Source: Cohnella lubricantis (lineage in GTDB: Bacteria; Bacillota; Bacilli; Paenibacillales; Paenibacillaceae). Taken from it: 64,000 nucleotides of DNA. The stretch lies in the NCBI RefSeq assembly GCF_014212015.1, contig NZ_JACJVN010000016.1, positions 1 to 64,000 of the forward strand, given 5' to 3'. Below the pieces are notes generated by a model. The model was not told the DNA's origin. It made no database searches and saw nothing but the letters and a program-made list of their open reading frames with translations. Both the position numbers and the translations under genes were made by a program. Shown here in pieces: positions 44,092 to 55,349 of the stretch (position 1 is the first letter of the stretch; every line of letters starts with the position of its first letter).

Positions 44092-44609
44092 TCAGGAGGA
44101 GGGCTGCGGCTCCCTGCCGCTCTTGCCTGGCTTGCCGATCGGCTCGCGAGCCGCTTCGTCGTTGAATTCGAACGCGATGCTGTATCCGATGAACAGCCCC
44201 CATATGATATAGAGGCACAGCTCGGTAATAATCGTCGGCCAACCCAGCGTCTGAACCGGCTCCGCCAAGCCTGTCCGCGGGCCGAGGACGAGGAACAGCA
44301 GCGCCCACCAAGCGGCGCCGAACGCGATGCCGGGCCATGGTCCGCGCAATCGGCCGAGGAGCAGCCAGTAGACGAGGGCTGCGACGACGGACATGGCGAT
44401 GAACAGCAGCAGGCCGATCCATTGCCAACCGGCGCTTGCCAGCACGTTCCGCCGAACGAAGGGGTCGGCCAGGAACGCCTGCGGAACCATCGTGAACTTG
44501 AATCCCGCGGCCAGCCAGCGCGCCAATCCCCAGAACAAGCCCGCGAACGCGCCTACAATGACGGAGAAGTAGAATGGATTCGTCTTCTCCGCATATTCTC
44601 TTCGGTCAT
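44092..44609 (-). CDS. yqhR: YqhR-like membrane protein, reading frame interrupted near the N-terminus
   Basis: The C-terminal frame ends at 44092 and encodes four hydrophobic segments (FYFSVIVGAFAGLFWGLARW, then WQWIGLLLFIAMSVVAALVYW, FGAAWWALLFLVLG, ELCLYIIWGLFIGYSIAFEF) typical of YqhR. That frame has no credible start; its upstream reading is His/Arg-rich noise. In another frame MTEENMRR begins at ATG 44609 with GGGGGAG upstream and joins TNPFYFS if one base is added near 44590. The same upstream frame stays GC3-rich back to ATG 44708. So there is a one-base deletion or an error, or a recoding event. Function unknown. Confidence 0.7.
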
Positions 44610-44878
44610 GACGATGCTCTCCCCCATGCTCCCGATGCTTCCGATGATCCTGTCGAACTGCTCGGCGATGAGCCTGACGTCCCTCGCCGCGAATCTCTTC
44701 GTTGTCATGCATTTGTTGCAGCGCCGCCTTTCCCTATAGATGTACGCCGGGTTAGTATAATCCCCTAATCGAACGAATAACCGCCTTCCGGAAGAGCGAG
44801 AAGCCGTTTCCTGTAGCAATGAGTACGCGAATCCTGTAAAATACAATTATAGATACGCTACTTAAGAAGGTGATAAGC

Positions 44879-45829
44879 TTGGCACAACAACCAAACGCAG
44901 CTTACGGAGGACAGGCCGTCATCGAAGGCGTCATGTTCGCCGGCCGCCATGTGAACGTCACAGCTGTTCGCAGGAAGAACCAGGAGATCGCTTTCTACGA
45001 AGTGCCGCGCACAAGCGGCCCGAATATCCTCAAGTGGCTGAAGAAAGTCCCGTTCATCCGCGGAATCATCGGCATTGTCGAATCCGCTGCGAAGGGATCT
45101 CAGCATCTGAATTTCTCGGCGGAGGCTTATGCGGAAGACGAATCTTCCCCCGAGGAAGCCGAAGCAGCGAAGCAGAAGGAGAAGTGGAGCCTGTCGATGA
45201 TTCTCGGCGTCGCGCTTGTCGGCGTCCTGTCCTTCATTATCGGCAAGCTGGTGTTCGTATCGGTGCCGGCGTTCCTGGAGAGCGAGATATTCGGACGTGC
45301 ATTCGACAATACCTTTCTGCATAACCTTCTGGAAGGCGTCATTAAGATCGGTCTCTTACTCTTCTATCTATGGATGATCTCCAAGACCCCTGTCGTGAAG
45401 CGACTGTTCCAATACCACGGAGCGGAGCATAAAGTCATTAGCTGCTATGAAGCCGGCGACGAGTTGACGGTCGCGAACGTGCAGAAGCATACCCGCCTGC
45501 ATTACCGTTGCGGAAGCAGCTTTATCATTTTCACCGTGCTGGTCGGCGTTATTCTGTACTCGTTCCCGATCTTCACGTGGGATTCGGTATGGGAGCGGAT
45601 CTGGATCCGCATCGTCCTGCTGCCGGTCGTGCTCGGCATCTCCTATGAGGTGCTGAAATGGACGAACGCGCTTCGGGACATTCCGGTGCTGCGTTATCTC
45701 GGCTATCCCGGACTGTGGCTGCAGCTGCTGACGACGAAGGAACCGAATGACGATCAGGTCGCGGTCTCCATCGCCTCGTTCAACCGAATGAGAGAGCTTG
45801 ACCGGCAAATGGCGACGACGGTCGTCTGA
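44879..45829 (+). CDS. yqhQ: YqhQ-like DUF1385 membrane protein
   Basis: 316 residues, several transmembrane helices. AYGGQAVIEGVMF near the N-terminus, FQYHGAEHKVISCYE and RLHYRCGSSFIIF are DUF1385 signatures. TTG 44879 has AAGGTG with a 6-base spacer; GTG 44870 is upstream but falls inside that site. It is divergent from yqhR. The molecular function is not established. Confidence 0.92.
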   Translation: MAQQPNAAYGGQAVIEGVMFAGRHVNVTAVRRKNQEIAFYEVPRTSGPNILKWLKKVPFIRGIIGIVESAAKGSQHLNFSAEAYAEDESSPEEAEAAKQKEKWSLSMILGVALVGVLSFIIGKLVFVSVPAFLESEIFGRAFDNTFLHNLLEGVIKIGLLLFYLWMISKTPVVKRLFQYHGAEHKVISCYEAGDELTVANVQKHTRLHYRCGSSFIIFTVLVGVILYSFPIFTWDSVWERIWIRIVLLPVVLGISYEVLKWTNALRDIPVLRYLGYPGLWLQLLTTKEPNDDQVAVSIASFNRMRELDRQMATTVV

Positions 45830-45871
45830 GCTTAAGGTGAGAAGGAACTTCATCCCGGAAGGAGTGATCGC

Positions 45872-46192
45872 ATGCGCAAACGTTTCGGCCCGCTGACTTT
45901 TGTTCTGCTCGCGCTATTCTTGATCGGGGTTGGTGCCCAAATCTGGAACGGTTCTACCACCTTGCTAATACCGGTCATTCTGGTCGCCATCGTGTTCCTT
46001 CTGTATAAGTTCCCTCCCTCCCGCTTCCGGCGCGGATTCCGGGCCCGTTCCGAATCAGCCCGTTACCGCCAGACGGCGAAGAGCCAGGCTCGCCACCGGC
46101 GGGAAGCGGACAAAGCGAAGCGCCGCACCGCGACGTTCCGGGTCATCGAAGGCACGAAGCCGCGGGATGACGAGCCGCCAACTTATCATTGA
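45872..46192 (+). CDS. Small membrane protein with basic tail
   Basis: 106 residues. Two hydrophobic helices (about 7-22 and 31-46) are followed by an Arg/Lys-rich cytoplasmic-type tail (FRRGFRARSESARYR...AKRR). It stands 42 bases after yqhQ with GGAAGGAG upstream. I do not recognise a specific family; YqhP-like position only. Confidence 0.65.
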   Translation: MRKRFGPLTFVLLALFLIGVGAQIWNGSTTLLIPVILVAIVFLLYKFPPSRFRRGFRARSESARYRQTAKSQARHRREADKAKRRTATFRVIEGTKPRDDEPPTYH

Positions 46193-46213
46193 TGGAGCAG
46201 CGCTAATAACCTA

Positions 46214-46253
46214 AAGAAACTCCGATCGGCGATACGGCCGGTCGGAGTTTCTT
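46214..46253. terminator. Bidirectional terminator between the small membrane protein and hemAT
   Basis: A 12-bp stem AAGAAACTCCGA/TCGGAGTTTCTT with an inner GC-rich loop lies between convergent genes. Confidence 0.75.
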
Positions 46254-46264
46254 GGTTTGGCGCT

Positions 46265-47275
46265 TTATTCCAGATTAGCCGTCTGAAGCTCCTGCAATTC
46301 GCCGGCCAAGCGTTCAATCATCTCGACGAATGCGGACAGCTCTTGCGCGCCTGCCGCCTGTTCCTGGGCATAGGTGGTCGTCTGCAGCGATTTGTCCTTG
46401 ACCTGAGCGACTACGGACGAGATGGATCTCAGCTTGGCATCCACCTGCTGGAGGGCGTCCTTCGACTGCGAAGCCAGCTTGCGAATCTCGCCTGCGACGA
46501 CTTGGAAGCCAAGCCCTTCTTCGCCTGCTCTCGCCGCCTCGATCGCAGCGTTCAGTCCGAGCAGATGCGTCTGGTCCGAGAATTCCTTCATCAAGTAACC
46601 AAGCTGCTTAATGTTCAGAACTTCGCCGTCGAGCTGCTGCAGCTGCCGATGCGACTCTTCTTGCGTCACGGCGGTCTGCTGCGTCGTCAGGGCGATTCTG
46701 CCGCTATTCACGCTTAATTGATTGATCATCTCCATCAATTCCTGAACAGCCGCGCCGATTCCGCTTAACAGCTTCGTTTGATTGTCTGCGAGACGCTGAA
46801 TCTTCATTTTCTCATCATGCTCATACGCTTCCAGAACCAGCTGCGAATCCAGATTAAACATCTTCGTCAGCGAATAGACGATGCTCGCCCAATCTTCGGT
46901 GACAGCTTGCAAATGGGCGGCCGACAAATCCAAATATTTCATGTAAGTGCCCAAATACCAGTCGGTCGTCAAGCCGATGCGAGAATGAACATGGCCGATG
47001 AATAAACGTCTGCGGATGTATTCTTCGTCGAGAACGCCATCCGCCATCGACAAGTAGTACCAGCGCTGTGTCTCCTTTAGTCGTTCGACGGTGCTATGGC
47101 GCTCAATGATTGCAAGCAGAGTCGGGGTCGACGTAATAAACTCGTACAATTCCGAGACAAGCCGATCTACGATCATCTCGAAAACCTCTCGATGGCTCTT
47201 CAGCAATGCCAAATCCTGCTCCGTTATGCCGATATAATCGGTTTGCTGTCTACGCTGCTGTGTCAAATCAATCAA
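46265..47275 (-). CDS. hemAT: HemAT-like globin-coupled oxygen sensor and chemotaxis transducer
   Basis: About 336 residues. The N-terminal protoglobin domain carries His97 in [11 protein letters not shown], the expected proximal haem ligand (compare HLRIGL in B. subtilis HemAT). The C-terminal signalling domain has the MCP hairpin tip ([38 protein letters not shown]). It has no transmembrane helices, so it acts in the cytoplasm. It is shorter than HemAT (432), lacking some of the signalling coiled coil. GTG 47287 and TTG 47275 are both possible; TTG 47275 has AAAGGTG 9 bases upstream. Confidence 0.88.
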   Translation of the reverse strand: MIDLTQQRRQQTDYIGITEQDLALLKSHREVFEMIVDRLVSELYEFITSTPTLLAIIERHSTVERLKETQRWYYLSMADGVLDEEYIRRRLFIGHVHSRIGLTTDWYLGTYMKYLDLSAAHLQAVTEDWASIVYSLTKMFNLDSQLVLEAYEHDEKMKIQRLADNQTKLLSGIGAAVQELMEMINQLSVNSGRIALTTQQTAVTQEESHRQLQQLDGEVLNIKQLGYLMKEFSDQTHLLGLNAAIEAARAGEEGLGFQVVAGEIRKLASQSKDALQQVDAKLRSISSVVAQVKDKSLQTTTYAQEQAAGAQELSAFVEMIERLAGELQELQTANLE

Positions 47276-47351
47276 TACGCTCGGCACCTTTCTCCATGTG
47301 GGGTAGTCAACCTATTATAATCTTCCTCTCTGCTATTTGAGAAGGTAACGA

Positions 47352-48302
47352 TTAACATCGAATGGTTCCGGTCTTGCGATCCCATCGCCGGAAGAACCGC
47401 AATCCGGAGTCGACGCCGGATTGGTACAGCTTCTCGCTCGTCTCCCGGCTCATCCCGAAGTCGGTCGTGCTGACGCCAAGCGTTGAGATCTTGATCGTGC
47501 GGATGCGGTTGTGTTGCTCAATGTACCGTTCGTCGTGCGCGCTAAGCATCGTCTCGAACATCGCTTGGAACATCGAGATCGGTCCGCCAATCCGATGCGC
47601 CTTCATATCGCCCCGGCCAACCATCTGGAATCCGATCACAGGACAGACGCTGCCCGGATCGGCCGCGTGGTCCCGTTCGAACACCCATAACGGAAAGTTG
47701 CTCAGCAAGCCGCCGTCCACGACATACGTATAGCGAATAACCGCCTTCTTGCGGCGCTTGAAGTAATTCATCCGGTTCGTATGCGCGATAATGACCGGGT
47801 CGAAAAAGTAGGGGATGCTCGTGCTCATGCGGATGGCTTGGGCGATCTCCAGACGGCGCGGATCGATGCCGTAATCAGCGATATCATCCGGCAGAACGAG
47901 CAGTTTGCCGTTCGTGATGTCCGATGCGATAATCCGCAGCTTGCCGGGAGGCAGATCGGCGAACGTGCGGACATTCTTGGCCGCGAGCAAGCCCCTCACC
48001 CACTGCTCCAGCGCATCGCCGGAATAGAGGCCTTTCTTCAAGAACAGGCGCAGGGCAGGACCGATATATTTGATGTTGAATATAGGGGCTCGCCGCAGAA
48101 ACGACGAGAAGGATGTCGCCTGTATGATCCGCTTCATCTCTTCTGCGGTATAGCCTGTCGCCAGCAGGGCCGCTACGATGCTGCCGCTGGACGTGCCCGC
48201 GACATTGTGGAACGACACGTTGCTCATCTCCGCCGCCCGAACCGCACCGACGAGCGAGATGCCTTTGACCCCTCCGCCCTCGAATACGCCATTCACCTTC
48301 AC
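47352..48302 (-). CDS. yqhO: Patatin-like phospholipase (YqhO-like)
   Basis: 316 residues. The oxyanion-hole loop GGGVKG and Ser in GTSSGS form the Ser-Asp dyad with Asp in DGGLLSNFP. It should deacylate phospholipids or related lipids. GTG 48302 has GGGGGA upstream; an ATG two codons earlier gives MRVKVNGVF. Usual place of yqhO near mntR. Confidence 0.88.
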   Translation of the reverse strand: MKVNGVFEGGGVKGISLVGAVRAAEMSNVSFHNVAGTSSGSIVAALLATGYTAEEMKRIIQATSFSSFLRRAPIFNIKYIGPALRLFLKKGLYSGDALEQWVRGLLAAKNVRTFADLPPGKLRIIASDITNGKLLVLPDDIADYGIDPRRLEIAQAIRMSTSIPYFFDPVIIAHTNRMNYFKRRKKAVIRYTYVVDGGLLSNFPLWVFERDHAADPGSVCPVIGFQMVGRGDMKAHRIGGPISMFQAMFETMLSAHDERYIEQHNRIRTIKISTLGVSTTDFGMSRETSEKLYQSGVDSGLRFFRRWDRKTGTIRC

Positions 48303-48449
48303 CCGCATTCCCCCATTCGCGCGCAGCGTTCGATGAAGCATATGCGAGCCGGCTTGCCCATTAACACAACCGCGGCGAAGCCGGTGAACGAAGAGAGCGC
48401 CTGCCGGACTCGGCAAGCGCTCTACCATTTGCATTTTCGGATGATAATC

Positions 48450-48872
48450 TTATTCGTTGTCCAGGTCCGAGCGAACCCGAAGCAAGTCCTCGACCCGGCC
48501 TGCATCTCGGCGGAAATATTCCACGAGCGTCTCGATGCAGGTGATGGAGTCCCAGCTTAGATGGTGCTCAATCCCTTCGACGTCCCGATAGATGTTCTCT
48601 TCCTGAACGCCGATGACCTTCAGGAAGGACTCCAGCAGATGATGCCGGTCCACGAGACGTTTGCCCATCTTCTTGCCTTTATTCGTCAGGACGAGACCGC
48701 GATACTTCTCGTAGATCAGATAGTCGTCTTTGTCAAGCTTCTGAATCATCTTCGTTACGGAAGAGGGATGCACCTCGAGGCCTTCGGCGATATCCGATAC
48801 GCGGGCGTAGCCCTTCTCGTCGATCAGGCGGTATATGCGCTCCAGATAGTCTTCCATGCTCGGGGTCGGCAA
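48450..48872 (-). CDS. mntR: Manganese-dependent transcriptional repressor MntR
   Basis: 140 residues. The DtxR-type winged helix ([23 protein letters not shown]) and metal-binding dimer domain ([24 protein letters not shown]) match MntR very closely. It represses Mn uptake genes and activates efflux. The start is TTG 48872, with GGGGGAG 6 bases upstream. No Mn transporter gene is in this window. Confidence 0.95.
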   Translation of the reverse strand: MPTPSMEDYLERIYRLIDEKGYARVSDIAEGLEVHPSSVTKMIQKLDKDDYLIYEKYRGLVLTNKGKKMGKRLVDRHHLLESFLKVIGVQEENIYRDVEGIEHHLSWDSITCIETLVEYFRRDAGRVEDLLRVRSDLDNE

Positions 48873-48959
48873 GACCGGCTCCCCCTTTCCAGCGGTCGTT
48901 TAACTATAATATCATACCTCTCGCCGGGAAGAGGGGCAAGTCTAAATCTGGCAAGCTTA

Positions 48960-49670
48960 TTAGAACTTCAGCCACTCCGGCGTCATCCCGTTCAGCCAAA
49001 TCGTAATATAGGTCATCCGGTCCGTGAAGAGCAGAATGCCCATGACGATCATCAAGGCGCCGCCAATCTTCATGAACGTATTCGAATATTTAAGAATCCA
49101 GCGCGTAGAGCCGATGAAGAAGGCCAGTATGAAGAATGGAACGCCAAATCCGAGCGAATAGGACGCCGTCAACTGCGCCCAGGTGCCGGGCTCGCTGGCT
49201 GCGAGCATCAGGATGGACGACAGAATCGGACCGACGCAAGGCGACCATCCCGCGGAGAAGCCGACCCCGAAGATGAAGGAGCCGATATATCCCGCCGGCC
49301 GCCAGCTGACGTTCATTTTGCGTTCCTTCATGAGTAGCTGCGGCTGGAAGACGCCGAGCAGGAACAGTCCCATCAGAATAATCAGGACGGCCGATATTTG
49401 GCGAATCGGGTCCTGGTATTCCCGGAACGTCGAAGCGAACACGTTGGCCGTGTAGCTGAGCGTGAAGAAGACGAACGAGAAGCCAAGCACGAAGAAGAAC
49501 GAATGCGCGAGCGTCTTCAGGCGGACGTCGCGGCTGGAATCCGTCTTCAATTGGCTGACCGATATGCCGGTTATGTAAGATAAATAGGACGGGTATAAAG
49601 GCAGGCAGCACGGCGAGATGAAGGAAGCCAATCCTCCCGCGAACGCGATGCCGATATTGAGATTGCTCAT
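48960..49670 (-). CDS. ccdA: CcdA-type thiol-disulfide membrane transporter
   Basis: 236 residues with six hydrophobic segments. Redox Cys candidates are Cys21/Cys22 in SPCCLPLYPSY and Cys145 in GWSPCVGPI. It should move electrons to extracytoplasmic thiol-disulfide proteins needed for cytochrome c maturation or spore functions. It begins 15 bases after znuB, so it is probably read with the zinc-uptake genes. Confidence 0.9.
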   Translation of the reverse strand: MSNLNIGIAFAGGLASFISPCCLPLYPSYLSYITGISVSQLKTDSSRDVRLKTLAHSFFFVLGFSFVFFTLSYTANVFASTFREYQDPIRQISAVLIILMGLFLLGVFQPQLLMKERKMNVSWRPAGYIGSFIFGVGFSAGWSPCVGPILSSILMLAASEPGTWAQLTASYSLGFGVPFFILAFFIGSTRWILKYSNTFMKIGGALMIVMGILLFTDRMTYITIWLNGMTPEWLKF

Positions 49671-49685
49671 GCGAATCCTCCTTGC

Positions 49686-50486
49686 TTACACTTTGTATCT
49701 TCGTACGACGAGCGAGCCGAGCAGAATGACGATCAGCAGCAGTACGATCGTGCCGCCGGGCGCCAAGTTCCAGAAGCCTGCCATCCATAAACCGGCGAGG
49801 ACGGCGGCTTCGCCGATGACGACGACGATCGCGATCGCCTGGCGGAAGCTCTTCGACAGCGCAAGTCCGCAAGCAGCCGGTATCGTCAGCAGCGCGGAGA
49901 CGAGCAGCGCGCCGACAATCTTAATCGACGCGCTGATGACGAGCGCCGTTAGAATGCTGATCAAGATATTGAAGAACTTGACCGGCAAACCGCTGACAGC
50001 TGCAGCGTCTTCATCGAACGTAAGCAGGAACAGCTCCTTGCGAAGCAGCATGATTACGCCCAGCACCACGACGGTGACGATCGCGATTACGATCAGATCG
50101 CTATTATTTAACGTGTAGATGCTGCCGAACAAGTAGGACGTGACGTCCAGATTATATCCCTTGCCCAGCGTGAATAGAATCGAAGCCAGCGCCACGCCTC
50201 CCGCCATGATGATGGCGATAGACAGCTCCGCGAATGTCCGGTATGTGCGCCGAAGCGCCTCGATGGCGAACGATGCGATGATCGCGAAGACGAGGCCCAT
50301 CGCTACCGGATAGACATTGATCAGGAAGCCGAGCGCAACGCCTGCGATGCTGACGTGGGACAGCGTATCGCCGATCATCGCCAGCCGGCGCAGCACGAGA
50401 AATAGGCCCATGAGGGGGGCCGTAATCGCAATGAGAGCGCCGCCGAGCAGCGCGCGCTGGAAGAATTCTGCCGTTAATAAGTCCAA
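49686..50486 (-). CDS. znuB: Zinc ABC transporter permease ZnuB
   Basis: 266 residues, eight to nine transmembrane helices of the ABC-3 family. GDTLSHVSIAGVALGFL and GALLVSALLTIPAACGLALSKSF are conserved. It carries metal across the membrane with ZnuC and ZnuA. Confidence 0.92.
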   Translation of the reverse strand: MDLLTAEFFQRALLGGALIAITAPLMGLFLVLRRLAMIGDTLSHVSIAGVALGFLINVYPVAMGLVFAIIASFAIEALRRTYRTFAELSIAIIMAGGVALASILFTLGKGYNLDVTSYLFGSIYTLNNSDLIVIAIVTVVVLGVIMLLRKELFLLTFDEDAAAVSGLPVKFFNILISILTALVISASIKIVGALLVSALLTIPAACGLALSKSFRQAIAIVVVIGEAAVLAGLWMAGFWNLAPGGTIVLLLIVILLGSLVVRRYKV

Positions 50487-50493
50487 GTCGAGA

Positions 50494-51264
50494 CTACCCT
50501 TCTTTCCGCAGCGTATGCAGCAGGTCGGTTTCTGCGCAATCCTCGAGATCGTGGGAATGCCGGACGTGGAACGTCAGCTTGCCGCACGACTCCTTCGGCT
50601 GTTCGCCGAGATAAGAGCGCACCATCTCCATGTCATGCGATACCATGAGGAACGTAATATTGTGATGCTGGTGCATATGGCGAAGCAAGTGGAAGAAGTT
50701 CTGCTGCGTCTCGGTATCGATGCCCGACATCGGCTCGTCCAGAATGAGCAGCTTCGGGTTGTTGATGAGCGCCCGCGCGAGGAACACCCGCTGCTGCTGT
50801 CCGCCGGACAGCGCGCCGATCCGCTTGTCGGCCAAATTCTCGATGTGCAAGGTGCGCAGCGCATCGTCCGCTCTTGCCGCATCCTCCTTCGACACCCGCT
50901 TCAGCAGCTTGCGCCGACCGTACATGCCCGATAGAACGACTTCCCGTACCGTAGCAGGGAATAACGGGTTAAATTGATTGCGCTGAGGCACGTAGCCAAT
51001 GAGATGCCAATCCTTGAACCGCTCGATCGGCGTTCCGAATAGGCGAATCTCTCCCTGCTGCGGCTTCAGCAAACCGACGATCATGCGCAGCAGCGTTGTC
51101 TTGCCGGCTCCGTTGGAGCCGATCAGGCCGATAAAATCGCGCTCATGAGCGGTGAACGAGACGTTGTTCATCACCTGCTGCGACCCGAACGAGAAGCCGA
51201 CGCGGTCAAGCGCTATAATCTCGCGATGGCACAAGACAGGTGCCGCCGCTTCTGCTGTATTCAT
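50494..51264 (-). CDS. znuC: Zinc ABC transporter ATP-binding protein ZnuC
   Basis: 256 residues. Walker A GSNGAGKTT (50-58), Q-loop VPQRNQFN, signature LSGGQQQR and Walker B LLILDEPMSG are complete. It powers ZnuB. It starts about 60 bases after znuA and is 7 bases from znuB. Confidence 0.93.
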   Translation of the reverse strand: MNTAEAAAPVLCHREIIALDRVGFSFGSQQVMNNVSFTAHERDFIGLIGSNGAGKTTLLRMIVGLLKPQQGEIRLFGTPIERFKDWHLIGYVPQRNQFNPLFPATVREVVLSGMYGRRKLLKRVSKEDAARADDALRTLHIENLADKRIGALSGGQQQRVFLARALINNPKLLILDEPMSGIDTETQQNFFHLLRHMHQHHNITFLMVSHDMEMVRSYLGEQPKESCGKLTFHVRHSHDLEDCAETDLLHTLRKEG

Positions 51265-51324
51265 AACGCCTTCCTCCTTCGCCTGCCGGATGTCCCTTGC
51301 CGGCGTATCTTCTGGCGTATCTTC

Positions 51325-52284
51325 TTATTGTAAAGCCTTCCGCAGGTTTTGCAAATTGCGCTGCATGATCGTAAAATAGTCGTCTCCCGCCTTCTCCTGC
51401 TTCGGGGTGAGCCCTTCCAGCGGATTCAGCACATCCGTGCCGACGTTCGCTTCACTCGCGAGCGTCTTCGCCAGTTGATCCGACACCAGCTCTTCGAAGA
51501 AAATCGTCGTCACGCCCTTCTCCTTCACGAACTTGGCGATATCGAGCAAGTCTTGGGCTCTAGGCTCCGCATCCGGCGCAAGGCCCATAATCGCCACCTG
51601 GTTCAAGCCGTAATCGCGGGATAGATACCCGAACGCTTGGTGCGAGACGACGATGTCCCGCTTCGTGACCGCGGCGAGCCCGTCCGTGAATTGCTGGTCG
51701 AGAGCTTCCAGCTTCTCCTTCAGCGCTTGATAGTTGCGGTCATAATCGGCTTGATGCGCCGGATCGATCGAGACGTACGCGTCATAGATGTTCTCCGCCA
51801 TGATCAGCGCCGACTTGGGACTAACCCACGTATGCGGATCGACGTCATGCTCGTCTGCGTGCTCTTCTGTCTCCTCGCCGGCATGCTCCTCATGCTCGGG
51901 ATTGCCGTGAATGAGCTGAATCCCGTCGCTCGCCTCCACCGTTTTCAAGGCGCTGCTTGAGCCGACTCCGTGGAGGAAATCGTCCACCCAGCCTTCCAAT
52001 CCGGCGCCGTTGTAGATGAACAGCTGCGCCTGCGACGCTTCCTGCAGATCCCGGCTCTTCGGCGTCCAGTCATGGGGCTCGACACCCGTCGGAATCAAAT
52101 TCGTGACGCGCACGTCCTCCCCGCCGATCTGCGTCGCCATGAAATACAGCGGGTAGAATGTCGTCACGACGTTAACTCTGCCGTCTTTAGCCTGCAAATT
52201 ATCTCCGCTGCTGCCGCAGCCTGCTAGCAATAAAGCCGCCGTAACCGTCACCAGCAACGGGAGCATCCAACGTTTCCTATACAA
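51325..52284 (-). CDS. znuA: Zinc-binding lipoprotein ZnuA
   Basis: 319 residues. Lipobox LLAGC with Cys23 makes it a lipoprotein. The metal-binding His residues include His71 in GVEPHDW; a His/Glu-rich loop (about 126-152, HEEHAGEETEEHADEHDVDPH) is typical for Zn-type cluster 9 proteins. TTG 52284 follows GGAG. It is the first gene of the operon and follows a Zur-like box. Confidence 0.92.
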   Translation of the reverse strand: MYRKRWMLPLLVTVTAALLLAGCGSSGDNLQAKDGRVNVVTTFYPLYFMATQIGGEDVRVTNLIPTGVEPHDWTPKSRDLQEASQAQLFIYNGAGLEGWVDDFLHGVGSSSALKTVEASDGIQLIHGNPEHEEHAGEETEEHADEHDVDPHTWVSPKSALIMAENIYDAYVSIDPAHQADYDRNYQALKEKLEALDQQFTDGLAAVTKRDIVVSHQAFGYLSRDYGLNQVAIMGLAPDAEPRAQDLLDIAKFVKEKGVTTIFFEELVSDQLAKTLASEANVGTDVLNPLEGLTPKQEKAGDDYFTIMQRNLQNLRKALQ

Positions 52285-52308
52285 CTTGATACAACTCCAT
52301 TTTCTTAA

Positions 52309-52323
52309 TCGTATTATTTACGC
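52309..52323 (-). promoter_or_regulatory. Zur-like operator of znuACB
   Basis: GCGTAAATAATACGA on the minus strand matches the Bacillus Zur 7-1-7 inverted repeat TCGTAATNATTACGA at 12 of 14 positions. It lies just downstream of the -10, around the expected start of transcription, as a repressor site would. Confidence 0.7.
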
Positions 52324-52328
52324 TTTGG

Positions 52329-52358
52329 AGTATACCCCTACCTTTTGCTCTCTGTCAA
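52329..52358 (-). promoter_or_regulatory. Sigma-A promoter of znuACB
   Basis: TTGACA (52353-52358, perfect) and TATACT (52329-52334) are 18 bases apart on the minus strand. Confidence 0.8.
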
Positions 52359-52401
52359 GAGTGTCGGTAACAGGGAGAGCTTGCGATTAAGCAGCAAGAG
52401 C

Positions 52402-52434
52402 GCCAGGCCGGCAGCTAGCCGAGCCTAACGCTCT
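52402..52434 (-). terminator. Possible terminator after metG
   Basis: An approximately 12-bp stem (AGAGCGTTAGGC/GCCTGGCGCTCT with two G-T pairs) lies after the metG stop. The U-tract is poor. Confidence 0.45.
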
Positions 52435-52459
52435 CATTGGATTCGTTCTGTCAGAAAGG

Positions 52460-54499
<2,040 letters not shown>

Positions 54500-54531
54500 T
54501 CAACTCCTATTCGAATTCGTCTTTAAAATAC

Positions 54532-54845
54532 AAAAAAAGCCCCGTCCCGCATGGGACGAGAGCTCTGCTCACGTGGTACCACCCACATTCCCTCCGCCGT
54601 CTTCCGGACGAAGGCTCATGCGCCTGCCTCTTGCCGGCAGGCCGATCCGTTAACGCCGGACACACGCGCCGCTCCCTTGCCGTTCGATCACCGCTGTATC
54701 ACGGCCGCTCACCAGCTCGAAAGCGAATCCTCCGGGACCATTTTCCCAAGCGTCCTGTACCGGTTCTCAGCTTCTCCGGCTCTCTGCGACAGGGTTAGCC
54801 TCGTACTTATCCCTTCATCGGAACAACCCATATTCTACAACCATT
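54532..54845 (-). ncRNA. T-box riboswitch (Met) upstream of metG
   Basis: The leader has the T-box sequence (GGGTGGTACCACGTG on the minus strand, 54570-54584) followed by a terminator hairpin CGTCCC/GGGACG and seven T residues (54532-54560). Upstream are an AGAGAG-like S-turn, a GCTGAGAACCGG block and a specifier-loop region with ATG (54739-54741), the Met codon. Uncharged tRNA-Met would pair with the T-box and let metG be read. Confidence 0.85.
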
Positions 54846-54851
54846 GGAGAC

Positions 54852-54881
54852 AATATACCGAACAACGGTGCATGCTGTCAA
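54852..54881 (-). promoter_or_regulatory. Promoter of the T-box/metG transcript
   Basis: TTGACA (54876-54881) and TATATT (54852-54857) are 18 bases apart on the minus strand. The -35 overlaps the last codons of yidD. Confidence 0.75.
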
Positions 54882-55126
54882 GCGGCGCCATTCCCGCCCG
54901 AATGCTCCTTGCGCGGCGGCACCGGATCGAATCCGCCGGGGTGGAACGGATGGCACTTGCAAATCCGAATGGCGGCTAGATAGGTTCCCTTGAGAGCGCC
55001 GTGCACTTCGATCGCTTCCAACGCATAAGCCGAGCAAGTCGGCGCGAAGCGGCACGTCGGCGGTTTAAGCGGAGAGATGAATTGGCGGTAGAACCGAATA
55101 GGAGCTTGAACGGCTCGCCTAATCAT
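54878..55126 (-). CDS. yidD: Membrane protein insertion efficiency factor YidD
   Basis: 82 residues. [36 protein letters not shown] and the Cys/His-rich [14 protein letters not shown] are YidD hallmarks. It is a small peripheral protein helping YidC insert membrane proteins. Confidence 0.95.
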   Translation of the reverse strand: MIRRAVQAPIRFYRQFISPLKPPTCRFAPTCSAYALEAIEVHGALKGTYLAAIRICKCHPFHPGGFDPVPPRKEHSGGNGAA

Positions 55127-55274
55127 CGGGATTCGCCTCCGATCGCTTGAATGAGATGGCGCTTGGAGTGCGCCTGCCTACTTCATTCTGAACTCTCTCA
55201 GCCGGTTCGTCAAATGAGCGAAAGGCTCCTAAGCTCCGAGACTAAATAATGGCTCATTGGGAGACAATACAGAA

Positions 55275-55316
55275 AGAGGCGTCCAGAACCGCCGCCGGCG
55301 TCCGAACAGCCTCTCT
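55275..55316 (-). terminator. Hairpin after the copper-amine-oxidase-domain gene
   Basis: AGAGGC/GCCTCT arms flank an inner GC-rich stem and a TTT tail on the minus strand, after the stop at 55350. Confidence 0.5.
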
Positions 55317-55349
55317 CTTCTCATGCTTTCTTCATTCAGGCAGATTCAT

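Noticed and set aside
44553-44846. A separate 97-residue protein in the frame upstream of yqhR
   Set aside because: Only its part from 44708 looks coding, and it reads best as the displaced N-terminus of yqhR rather than a protein of its own.
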